Of a DNA stretch of 64,000 bases, positions 23,140 to 33,267 are shown in pieces. Below the pieces are notes generated by a model. The model worked only from the letters and a program-made list of their open reading frames with translations, had not been told where the DNA came from and searched no databases. Location: positions 3,782,001-3,846,000 of the forward strand of contig CM031556.1 of NCBI GenBank assembly GCA_018466975.1, written 5' to 3'. Source of the stretch: Sparassis latifolia. Taxonomy: Eukaryota; Basidiomycota; Agaricomycetes; Polyporales; Sparassidaceae. How positions within the stretch are numbered: the first letter of the stretch is position 1; each line of letters opens with the position of its first letter. Both the position numbers and the translations under genes were made by a program.

Positions 23140-25786
23140 ATGCTGCGCGACAAACCCACTCAACCCGTCCAACGACAGCGCCCACCCCCTCGCCCCGACT
23201 CTGATCCCCTCGCCGCCGTTCTCCTCCCCCCTCCCGATGAAACCCCCGACGCGCGCGAACGCAGGCTCCGTGCTGAGGAGGAGGCCAAGCAGCGCAGCGA
23301 GAATATCGACCGCATGATCCGCGACTCAGAGAGACACCAGCGCCGCAAAAAGGTCGTCAAAGTCCTCCTCCTCGGCCAGAGCGAGAGCGGCAAGAGCACA
23401 ACTCTCAAACGTGAGTCTCTCGTGCAATTGCCGTCCCCTTTTTGCGCGAAGGGGCATCGGAGGCGCATTACGCAGCCCGCCATTCGGGGTGCATGGAACT
23501 GCGCGTTCCCCCAACATGGACGACTAGCTTGGGGTAAATCCAGTTGGCGCGTTGCGACGGTGTCCAACACGTCTTCTTATAGTCCTGGTATACCTCTGCT
23601 ATGTACACAGCATAACCAGGTTTAACACGGATGGCCGTGCTCCTCGTAGCACTGCACGGCCCAATTTTTGATGCTACACCTTGCAGCTGTGTGACTTGGA
23701 CAATTACATACGTCGATATTTGTTCACGAGGTTCTGGAGCCGTGCCCCGTGCCGTCTTATCTGATTCCTGCTGCCTCCGATGCCGCTTGTTTTCTCGCAT
23801 CCCTGATATTTATATATTAACGCTTCGACGACAGAATTTCAGCTGCTGCACACACCGGCTGCGTTTCATGCTGAGCGAATTGCATGGCGCTTCGTCATCT
23901 ACCTAAACCTTGTGCGGTCCATTCGCCGGTAAGTTGTCTTTGCTCCAACCGTCCAAACCACCGATGCCATTATCATCCGCAGGATAATCGAGGCAATTAT
24001 GCCCGAGGATGCCCAGGGTGCGGACGAGCTGGATGACTTCGACTCTAACGAGACCGCGTCGATTATTATCACTTCCAACGGATGCGGGCCCTCGAATGCC
24101 AGCCATGTGCCTACATCAGCCTACGACGGCTACCGACGTCGTCTCTCACCGCTACTCCCTCTTGAGCAGCGACTGATTCAGCAGCTGTCTGACCCTGAGG
24201 ACAATGAAGAGCAGGAGCCTACGCACTTACCCTCGCCCCCGCTTCACTCCCCTTCGAGCTTCAGCATGGCGTCCACCTCCACTGCGACGCTCGCGCTGTC
24301 CTCAAGCGCCCCCGGGCGTCCCGCACCTCGAATCATGATTCCCAACGGCACGGTGTCGTCGCCGACTTCGCCAGTGTCGCCATCCGAGGAGCTCACTGTG
24401 CGTGTAACGTCGAATTGGAAGAAGGCGTTCTCCGCGCTGGGCAAGAACCAGAGCCCGAAGAGCGCGCACTCGGGCGAGCTGCAAGGCTGGTGGGAGGACC
24501 CGGATGACCCGGTGCATATCATCAACCGCTGCGCACCCGTCATGTCCGAGCTATGGCGCGACGTGCGCGTGCGACACCGGCTCGCAGAGAAGCGGCTCAG
24601 GCTCCAGGAGAGTAGTGGGTTGTGAGTGCGAATACGGACACTCTGTCTGGGTGGTGGGTGCTGGTGATGGCTGACGCTGTGCTAGTTTCCTTGACGAGAT
24701 TGACCGCATCACTGCGAAGATGTACTTCCCGACTGACGGTGTGTGCTATTCCTCTCTGCTAAATTAGGCACAGTTTTGACCGTTGATCACAGAGGACGTC
24801 CTGAAGGCGCGGCTGAAGACGACGGGCGTCGTGGAGCACACCTTCAGCCTCTCGAAGAGCAGCGAGTTCCGCGGGGTCGATTGGAAGATATACGACGTCG
24901 GCGGGTCACGTAGCCAGCGCCACGCGTGGGCGCCGTATTTCGACGACGGTGCGTTCTCCCGTCTTCTATCATATTTTCCTCGTCCTCTGCCGCCGTCGGC
25001 GCTTCGCTCGTTCCGTTGGATTGTCGCTCAGCTTGTACTGATACGCGGATTTGGTGCAGTGAACGCCATCATATTCCTGGCGCCGATCAGCGCTTTTGAC
25101 CAAGTGCTCACGGAGGTATAACAGAGTTGCCTGAGGCCCTGCTCACGGCGCTGATGGGAAATCTGTTTCAGGACCCAGACACGAACCGCCTCGAGGACAC
25201 GATTTTCTTGTGGAACAGCGTTGTCTCGAACAAGCTGTTGGCGAACGTCAATATTGTGCTGTTCCTCAATAAGTGCGACCTGCTCAAGGTGCGCCCCTTA
25301 TCTCATGCTTTGAGACGTCGTTCGTGAAACATGCTCTGCAGGCGAAGCTGCAAAGCGGAGTGAAACTCAAACAACATATGACTTCGTATGGTGATAGGCC
25401 AAATGACTACGACTCAGTATCGAAATGTGCGTGTTGTCCAGGTGTCGACGTCCATCGTCAACGATTTACCCTCATTCTTTGTTTTCTAGATTTTCGACAC
25501 AAATTCTTGGCGCTGCATCAGAGCTTTACGCCCAACAAGGCGAGAGAACTCTTCAGTATGTGTTGTATGTTCGTGCATGTTACTGGAGTGAGGTTGACCC
25601 GTGTGCGTCTAGTCCACATGACCTCAGTCACGGATACGCGGAAAACGCATACGATCATTACGAACGGTTGGTATTCCTAGGCTATTGGGTGTCTGTGCTT
25701 AATGAACTAATTTGATGTGTCGTCTTTGTTCTCCAGTGCGAGATATTATCCTGACGGGTAATTTGCGTTCCTCGTCTCTCATGTAG
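23140..25786 (+). CDS. Atypical heterotrimeric G-protein alpha subunit
   Basis: GTP-binding alpha subunit at the plasma membrane downstream of a receptor. Eight or more exons. G1 is GQSESGKSTT (residues 79-88); switch I is ARLKTTGVVEHTF; switch II is DVGGSRSQRHAW; G4 is FLNKCDLL; the TCAT-equivalent is TSVTDTRK; the C-terminus is DIILTGNL.... Three departures from the norm: the switch II catalytic Gln of DVGGQ is Ser; the N-terminus (MLRDKPTQPVQ) lacks the MGC myristoylation/palmitoylation start; and about 150 low-complexity residues (Ser/Pro/acidic) are inserted in the helical domain (24010-24480). Intron 1 is long (~430 nt) and splits LKQFQLLHTPAAF. Atypical G-alphas are known to be expanded in Agaricomycetes. 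It is expected to bind GTP; hydrolysis may be slow (inference). Confidence 0.92.
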
Positions 25787-26194
25787 AGCGCTCTGTTGTC
25801 GATCTTGCAGTCAGGTGTGTTCCCCTTGTTCAATAATCGCACCCGCCTCCTTAATCTGACCGCAACGCAGAACACGAAGTAATTTGGAACGATCCGATAC
25901 AATGTAATGTGCCGTACTCCCCGATTGCTTTCCTCGCCGTATCGCTCTCGCGCTCTCACTCACAGTCGATTGTGATACACCACCGCCACCCCATACCGCG
26001 TCGCGACAGACGCATACATATCACATACCTTAGATACCTGAACCTCCCGCAGAACCGTTGCGGAGTAATTTGCGCTACACTTACAGATTCGTGTATACCT
26101 TTACCTGGCACGAGCCGGTTGTCTTCTTCAGCACGTAATACCTTCCTGTATCCCTATCCTACTGTTCGCGATGTAGTTTGTCTCAGTTTGCATA
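25787..26194. other. Intergenic region 3' of the G-alpha gene
   Basis: No gene recognised; ends at the TA dinucleotide that borders the MITE. Confidence 0.5.
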
Positions 26195-26594
26195 CTATGG
26201 CTCACAAGATCGTCGGCATGCCCTCCAAGTCGGCAGTAACGCAAAAGTAACGCATATGTCACAGACAGTAACGCGTGCCGTTTTGTTACTCCGCTCGGCA
26301 GCCTAATGCGCGAAGGTCGTGACCGTGTCGTGGTGGACGCCACCACTTGAAACCCCGCTGCCGACGCTCGCGGCAGACTTCGGCCAGTGACTAGCCAGCG
26401 TGAGTCTGCGTTACATTGCAGGTCAAGAAGGGACTCCTCCAATACCGATCCATTTGAGCTCGTTCAACCTCAAGGATGATGTAGTACTATAAAATCATAC
26501 ATATGAGAGGTAACTAAGTGGTAGAGGCAGGGGAAAGGGCTAATTGAGCAAGGTGCCGACTTGGGGGGCATGCCGACGATCTTGTGAGCCATAG
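26195..26594. mobile_element. MITE-like element with ~43 bp terminal inverted repeats and TA target site
   Basis: The left end reads CTATGGCTCACAAGATCG..., and the right end is its reverse complement (...CGATCTTGTGAGCCATAG). The inverted repeat extends about 43 bases through GTCGGCATGCC and CCAAGTCGGC, with one or two mismatches. TA flanks both ends (26193-26194, 26595-26596). The 400 bp interior has no coding capacity but holds short repeats of GTAACGC. A second, partial copy lies at 47299-47372. TA duplication points to a Tc1/mariner-type source transposase elsewhere in the genome. Confidence 0.85.
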
Positions 26595-26715
26595 TAGTAC
26601 CTTACGTTCTCCACACGCCCGGGACCCGCGTGCAGACTAAGATTGGACTACAGTCTTTAAGGAGATAACTGGATGATCGTCACGTGGATATGGACCTTGG
26701 CGATCACGTCTTGAT

Positions 26716-27508
26716 GTGCACCTTGGCATGCAGACCGCCATCCGCTCTGCCCGTCGTTCCTTCTGCGCAAGGACCCCCACCATCCTCGCACGCCAGCATC
26801 TACCCGCCAACGTCCACAGACTCGCCCGTACTATGTCGTCCGTCACCACGCACGCGTCTCTTTCTCCCATCTCCACCACTAGTGAGCGCGATCGCACCTG
26901 GCGAAGAATAGCACTAATCATAAGATGGCGCGGCGCAGATGCCCCCGCCGCCGTCGGGCCCTACAGCCAGGCCATTCGGGCGGGCGACCTGCTCTTCGTG
27001 TCCGGCTCCCTGGGCATCGACCCGTCGTCTGGCAAGATGGTACGTCATCCCTTGCAGAATTAATTAGCACGATCACGCTTGTGATCATCGATCTGGTGGC
27101 TGAACGACGATCGTCGCTGCTGTTGTTGCTGTAGGTCGCTGGAGGGGTCGAGGCGCAGGCGGAGCAGGCGTTGAAGAACATGAAGTCTATTATCGAGGTG
27201 GCGGGTGGTGAGGTTGGGCGTGTGGCGAAGACGACGGTCCGTCTCTGTCCCGTTTGCGTGTAAGAAGGGCTGTTCTGATCTGGGCGCTGTGGATGATAGG
27301 TCTTCTTGCAGTCGATGGACGACTTCAAGGTCATGAATGGAATCTACGAGAAGTTCTTCGGCGGGCACAAGCCGGCACGCTCCGCCGTGCAGGTCGCGCG
27401 CCTGCCGCTTGACGGGCTGTTCGAGATCGAGTGCATTGTGAGGTGTGTGTCTTCCGTGCTGTTGATTGTATGCGTACTCACGTCACGTCGCTTCGCAGTT
27501 TGGCTTAG
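26716..27508 (+). CDS. RidA/YjgF family reactive-intermediate deaminase (Mmf1-like)
   Basis: RidA enzymes hydrolyse reactive enamine/imine intermediates such as 2-aminoacrylate; the yeast homologues are Mmf1 (mitochondrial) and Hmf1 (cytosolic). The spliced core reads [74 protein letters not shown], then [20 protein letters not shown] and C-terminal CIVSLA. The catalytic/substrate Arg of SAVQVARLP and the terminal IEC are present. Introns: 26882-26939, then two in the core and one before the last four codons. The upstream ATG at 26716 adds a basic, Ser/Arg-rich leader ([19 protein letters not shown]) that looks mitochondrial; the ATG at 26833 ([11 protein letters not shown]) would give a cytosolic form. 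Confidence 0.94.
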
Positions 27509-28283
27509 ATTTCTGCGACTCTGCGGAAAATCGCGGGGGAAAAATAGAAGCTCGAAAAAATGCTGTTGCTGTCCATGTACACGTATCATCTCACATATGT
27601 AAGGCGGTTAGTATACGGAGGTCCAAGTTTGCAACCGCGACTCAACGCGTGTGACAGACGCGTCCAGGATGTGACTTGTGTCACGCTTCACCGCTTCAGC
27701 TTCAGCCATCTATCTTGTTATAAGCTCCCGGAGGCCTATCTATCTGACCAGCCATCTGCTCACTCCTATTTCCACAGGATCTATTTTGACTACAGCTCTT
27801 CTCTATGTTTCTGTTTGTCTGCGAGACTTCTGTCAAGCCCCCGGGCACTGCGATTAGACTTGATCAAACGCACTGCCGCGGCCTCGACTCGGACTCGACT
27901 CCCGCATCACTCGACGTCGACATTCCATGATTCAAAAGTGACGATGACGTTCTCGTCCAGCATGATTGTTCGACTAACTAAGCTAGCTGTGTCCTATAAA
28001 TCGGCATCTTCAGTTGCCTCTTTGCAGTGGATGTCATCCAGGCTCTTCACAACCGAGGCGTGAAACCCACTCAGGTGATGGGTCTCGCTATTGTCTCAAG
28101 ACAATCAAATCACCCTCTGCAGCGACCGCATCAAGCGTCGGCGTGAGGACCGGGCATCCACAGGCACAATAATCCGGCCACCAGCGCATATACCTCGCGT
28201 TGCGCGCTCTGGAATTGCGCTGTATTTTCCTTACCTTCTTCCACTTGCACCAGGTCAGGCCTGTGCGGTTTCAATTTTCCCGT
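27509..28283. other. Intergenic/upstream region of the Ser-rich membrane protein
   Basis: Contains a TATA box and short upstream frames (for example an ATG at 28029 followed soon by a stop). No separate gene supported. Confidence 0.5.
27995..28001 (+). promoter_or_regulatory. TATA box
   Basis: TATAAAT about 290 bases before the tentative start of the Ser-rich membrane protein. If used, it implies a long leader with short upstream frames. Confidence 0.4.
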
Positions 28284-30108
28284 ATGGCCCTTCTGTTATG
28301 GGACTCTTGGAAACGCACAGACTCCCTGCCTTCAGCTAGTTCTTCAGGTGGTCAGTATTGATCCCTGATGAGATTGGACGTGACGCTAAACCGCCTGCGC
28401 AGATTCTATCTTTTCTGTCATCCTCAAACAGACGGCCCACTAATGAAGTGCGCTTTCAGGGCCGGCAGCGCAGGACGCAACCGCAGTGCCTTCTTCTTCT
28501 GTGTCGTCTCCGTCTGTGCAAAGCTCTGCGGTCACTGTCCCTTCTGCATCTGCTTTGGGTAGTGCCTCCTCCGCCCTTCGAGCAGCTGCTGGTGTTCCCT
28601 CTGTCTCGCTGCTTACATCTTCTGCGTCCGTACCTGCATCATCTCTATCTTCGTCTCTCATGTCTACACCCTCATCCTCATCGGCAAACCCAGCTGCGGC
28701 ACCTCTCATTGCACCCTTCGTTGAATCATCGTATTCTAGCTCTTCCTTCAGCTCCTTCTCGAGCTCTGTATCCTCCAGCTCATATTCGAGCTTCAGCGTG
28801 TCATCATCCAGCAGTTCGAGCTCTAGTTCGCCCTCCGCGAGTTCGTCCAGTACGGATCCAGCTACTGAGGTGCCTTCAACATCGTATGTCTCGTTTTTCT
28901 CTGCTCGTGAATTTGAGCATATCTTGATGAGTTACGCGGAACCTGTAGCCCAGGGAATTCATTTTTGCAGGAATTGCCATCCTCTTCATCATCCTCTCCG
29001 TCCTCGTCTTTTTCCGTACCATCCACGAGCGATACGCCCACCCCTACTTTCACCCCGACACCGACAGAAAACGCGGGCGCCGCAAATCCCGAGGTGATCC
29101 TATCCGCCACGTATTCAGGACCGATAGCGTAAGTGTAATTCCGTACTTTTTGTTCGTATATCAATCTGGAAGGGCTGTTTCAGTGGTGATGCTGGTATCA
29201 ATGATCCCCCATCTGATCCTTCATCGTCTGGCACCACGCTGTTTGTCAACCCAACTCCAGTAAATGCAGGAACAGGCAGCGCCACGACAATCATTCAAAC
29301 AGATATCCCTTCTGCGTTTAACACAGGACAACAGGCCGTCGCAAAGTGAGCATCTAGAGATACAGATTTTTCCAAGCAAAAATTAACCGAGCCTTCACCC
29401 CCCTTCAGATCGAATACTAAAACGGCGCAAATTCTGGGAGGCGTGCTCGGTGGTCTCTCCGCGCTTCTCGTGATCATCCTCGCTGCCTTCATCTGGAGGC
29501 GCTACCGCCGCAAACGCGTGCATTCGGTGCAATGGATAGGTGCGCTCCCGCCCGAGGCACTTTGGCAGCCCCGTCCGTCGCCGCGCTCGCCTTCCTTCAT
29601 CATGCGCTCGCCGCCCTCGAGCGACTTCAACCACAGCTCACCGTACTCGCCGCCCTCGGCGCAGTCGCAGGCTGCGCAGATGAGCGAAGCATACGCGTAC
29701 TCGGCGGACGGGCACACCGCGTCATCAGACGGGCACGGTGGGCACCCCGCGCCGTTCGCCCGGCGCCCGACCCCGACGATCTCGCCGCGGCTCATCGTCA
29801 CCGGAGTCTCCGCGCCCGCGGGGGCCACAGGCTCGGGCACGTATGACGGCAGCACGACGGACTTGCTGATGGCGGAGGACGACCCGTTCGCGGACCCCGT
29901 CGCGACCGCCCGCGCGAACCCGCGCGTGATGGCGCCATCGCCGACGATACGCGCGCCGGATGCCGTGGCGAACCCGTTTGGTGAGTTCCGCGCGCCTCGG
30001 TCGATGGTGTCGGATTCACTGTATAGCGTGTCGACGCCGGGAGCGTCCCGGCACGACCTTTCGGTGAGCGGTCCCGTCAGCGTGTTGAGTGTTGGGGTGC
30101 TGTGCTGA
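28284..30108 (+). CDS. Ser-rich single-pass membrane protein, wall-sensor-like architecture
   Basis: Layout recalls fungal Wsc/Mid2-type wall-stress sensors, but with no cysteine-rich domain. A long Ser ectodomain (28470-29010) continues into a Thr/Pro stretch (TPTPTFTPTPTENAG). Further exons read FVNPTPVNAGTGSATTIIQT and QILGGVLGGLSALLVIILAA, the single transmembrane helix, then a basic stop-transfer (RRYRRKRV). The cytoplasmic tail (~200 residues) is Pro/Ser-rich with DDPFADPVA and NPFGEFRAPRS. The tail end and the helix are firm. The N-terminus is not: the coding frame before GPAAQDATAVPSSSVSS needs an upstream exon; one spliced from ATG 28284 fits in phase but is not a classical signal peptide. 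The junction near 28875-28970 is also ambiguous. Partners unknown. Confidence 0.6.
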
Positions 30109-30633
30109 TGTGCGTTGGGCCGTACAGGTTGCATATGCGGTGTAGGATGATGCATTGTATAATGTATGTGATGCAGAGGACGACGTGAACGGGCATATCA
30201 TATTCACTAGCGGCGAACGAGATGGGGACGAATCAGGCCATCCGCGGGCTATCCACACGACGTTCCTTCACTGCTTTCCTTCGTTGTCGATATTTATTCG
30301 CGGTCGTTACGCCGGACATACACTGCGTGTTGTTGTTGTAAGCATGTATTATGCTCATGATTGCGGCAGGGTCTTGAAGGCTGCTCGCGCGCATCGCCCA
30401 CAATGAATATTGCTTCAGGACTGATGGTACGCAGTCGTCACTGCGATGTATAAAATCGTCGACGTCCCTATGGCTACATGGATCTTGACAGTTTATGCGT
30501 TTGTACAAACCTACGTGTAAACACGTCTCAGAGCTCTGGTGCGAGTCGGAGATTGCGAATTTCGTGTGTCCGTACCGAAAGCAAGACACGAAATGCGAGA
30601 TGAAACTGAAACCCCAGAAAATGGTAGGATGAA
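30109..30633. other. Convergent intergenic region
   Basis: 3' flanks of the Ser-rich protein gene (plus) and the next gene (minus). Nothing else seen. Confidence 0.5.
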
Positions 30634-31908
30634 TCAGTGAGCGAAGGCGGCGACGAGGGCGTCGAAGAACACGTCGCCCCACGGGATGTCGGAGAGCCGC
30701 GTCTTCTCGCGGATAATGGAGAACGCCTGCTTGATCAGCTCGGCATCGCGAATCTGAAAGGCGTAGTTGCATAAGTTTCAGCCCCAAGGCAGTCTAAGCG
30801 GCATGCGTACGCGAAATTCGTCGAAGGTGATGTCGGCGCGCGTGACATAGAGGTTGATAGTGCCCATCGGGAACCGCAAGACATTCGACAGATCGAGCGG
30901 GAACTGCATGAGTGACGTGAACAGCTGCCTGCATATCACGGAGCATCGCGTCAGCGTCTTTCACTCCGGGGAGCAAGCAAAGGACGCGACGCACGTCCAG
31001 AACCCGGTGACCTCCCGCTGGTAAGTCCAGTGCACGCGCACCCAGCGCGCCTCCTCTGCGACCATAACGAACGAGCCCTTGTCCTCGTTCCAGTCGCGTC
31101 GCAACTGCGCGTCAACACGGCCGAACGTGTAGATGCGGGCCTCGGTGTTGTGGAGGTGCAGCTGGCGCGCGAAGGCGGACATACGCATCTCGTCTTTACC
31201 GTGCAGGAACACGGGGAGCAGTGGCTTCTCCCCTTTCCTCGGGTCGACCTCCTCCTTTGCTTCTTCCTCCCAGTCTGCATCTGAGTCGGTAATTTCCTCC
31301 TCACCTGCTGCATTTGCTACACGCTCCTCTCCCCCATCATAGTGGTCCGCAGAACCGCCAGACAACTTACTAACTAGTACCGTGTCCGATAGACCCGACA
31401 ACTCGACGTTCGTCCAAAAGTCGTCCAAGCGCAGAATCTCGCCCGTACATATCGTACCGATAAGGTTTTCACGGAGGCGCCGGATCCACTCTGGCGTCGC
31501 GTTGCTTCGGTACACCCTGATCCTCAGCCCGTCAAGCACAACATTCGCCCACGGGCCCGCGGTCTGGCGGAGGAGCAGCGGGAAGGCCCAGAGGGTGGTG
31601 TCGAGGCTAGACACGGAGATATCGGCGGTAGTGCAGGTGTAGAACATGGACTTCGCGGAGAAGGTGAACCAGCGTGGGTGCCTGCGCGTGGGGAGGTGGA
31701 AGCGCAAGGCGATGTGCGAGCATGTGAACAAGAAGGAGTACGTGCCACTGAAAAGGCTGCTCTCGTAGCGGACGTCGTGCACGCTGAGTGTGAGCAGCGA
31801 GAAGTGCCCGATGGTAAGAAACTGGTCCGCGACACGCTTGCGCAGGATGTAGGAGACGAAGGAAAGGAAGGCAATGCGGAAGACGTTGAGATATGCGTAC
31901 AGAACCAT
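30634..31908 (-). CDS. Conserved-looking membrane-anchored protein, possibly lipid-transfer related
   Basis: Three exons: 31908 to about 30966, then about 30929-30817, then 30760-30634. The joins (ACSPE-QLFTSLMQ and ITFDEFR-IRDAELI) use standard donors and acceptors. About 390 residues. An N-terminal hydrophobic anchor (MVLYAYLNVFRIAFLSFVSY) precedes beta-rich sequence (FLTIGHFSLLTLSVHDVRYE, VVLDGLRIRVYRSN), an acidic linker (EEEITDSDADWEEEAKEEVD) and a final part with LRFPMGTINLYVTRADITF. The anchor followed by repeating beta strands recalls the N-terminal region of bridge-like lipid-transfer proteins (Csf1/Fmp27 type), but the protein is far shorter and I would not assign it. Function unknown. 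Confidence 0.7.
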
Positions 31909-32138
31909 CGTGAAGCCCGAACAAAGAGTATACAGAACGTACAGAGATTCAGATAATCATTTCATACAGACTGCAGAACTCTTGCCGCGTGTTGGAGAGA
32001 GACATGGTGGTGCCGTGGAGAAAGGCAACATCGACCGTAGGCGCCCTTACAATTCCCGGTCACGTGGTGGGCGCTCTACAACACCCGCCGTTGCCTAATA
32101 CGTGCTTGAATTAGTCGTCCTTTACCTTCATTGCGCCC

Positions 32139-32516
32139 ATGAACGGCAGGTCTCACACCACCAGTGCAGCCATGGAAGAGGATTCTTCACTGGAGCCCAC
32201 TCTGCAATCTGACATCTCGCTCTTAACTGCCCTACTCGCGCAAGATCAGTCCGACGAGAACGACCCTGATATTGCGGAGCTCTTGCGCAGGCTTGAGACT
32301 GCGGATGGCGTGGCAAAAGGCGTCGAGAGTCGCTTGGATGCGATTATAGGAGACTTGGACAGCATCTTGGGCACGCTGGAGCCGAACGAGCAGATCGTCG
32401 TCTCCGAAGAAGTGCGCATCTCACGGGAGAGCGACACCGTCACTGAGGAAGCGTCCAGGGTAGTAGTCAGGGAAAAGTTGGAACCCGAGGTTGGAGCGGA
32501 CGCTAGAGAGAAATAG
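32139..32516 (+). CDS. Small acidic protein, family not recognised
   Basis: One exon, 125 codons from ATG 32139; an in-frame ATG at 32172 (MEEDSSLEPTLQ) may be the real start. The middle reads SDISLLTALLAQ, DPDIAELLRRLETADG and SRLDAIIGDLDSILGTLEP, with heptad-like leucines suggesting a short amphipathic or coiled-coil region; the rest is Glu/Asp-rich and probably disordered. It starts about 230 bases from the divergent gene ending its upstream side at 31908, so they could share a promoter. No catalytic motif seen. Confidence 0.65.
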   Translation: MNGRSHTTSAAMEEDSSLEPTLQSDISLLTALLAQDQSDENDPDIAELLRRLETADGVAKGVESRLDAIIGDLDSILGTLEPNEQIVVSEEVRISRESDTVTEEASRVVVREKLEPEVGADAREK

Positions 32517-33267
32517 GACCCGCCTGCCCAGTGTGCAGGATGATGTCTCGTCTAATGTGCATGCGATCTCGTCTAATGTGCATGCGATCTCGTGAGTGTT
32601 GTGCACATCTCTTACTGATGCCATGCTCAATGAACCCAGGTTAAGTGGACCATGATGCACATATGCACCCCCAGTTCGAAGGCCGCGCCAGTGCACCAAT
32701 TGGCCACGGTGGACGACGATCATGACTTTCTTTCGATTTCGTTTGCCGTCAGGAAGCCAGATCTTGAGATGTCCAGCCCCGCGCGATGGCTGCAGCGGCC
32801 CAGATACGTTTGGGTAATCACCTTGCAGGGAATGGGTAATCAGCGTTCAGGGAATGGATGGCGTGAAGAGCGGGGTGACTGTTCGTCAATGTGTGGGAGG
32901 GTGGAGGAATTCTTGTGTGGGAGGGTGGAGGAATGTGCTCACCAGCTTTTGACCGTGGCTCTTTCAATTGATGGATGGTTCTTCCATAATCGTGTTGTTA
33001 TTGTAGTTTGTCAGAAGATGTTAATGTCGAGTACTTGTTGAAACAGTGTACTTGTACACGAAGACCGGCGCTCGAAAGCCGCCCTGTGTAACTTTCACTG
33101 TAACCGCGTGCACGGCCACCTCGAACGCGCCTTTCTGCACCTTTCTGCGTGCAACAACAGGAACCCAACTCAATCGATCACTTTGCTGTATATTGTATTG
33201 CCAGCAAATATTCCGCCGCTGCTCTGCTATCACCTGTAACTTTATCTCAAACACCGCACGTCGCCAC
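32517..33267. other. Intergenic region with short tandem duplications
   Basis: ATCTCGTCTAATGTGCATGC is tandemly repeated (about 32550-32592), and GTGTGGGAGGGTGGAGGAAT recurs at about 32889-32934. No gene recognised. Confidence 0.6.

Noticed and set aside
29502..30155. Minus-strand frame of 217 codons
   Set aside because: Antisense shadow of the cytoplasmic tail of the Ser-rich membrane protein; no recognisable features.
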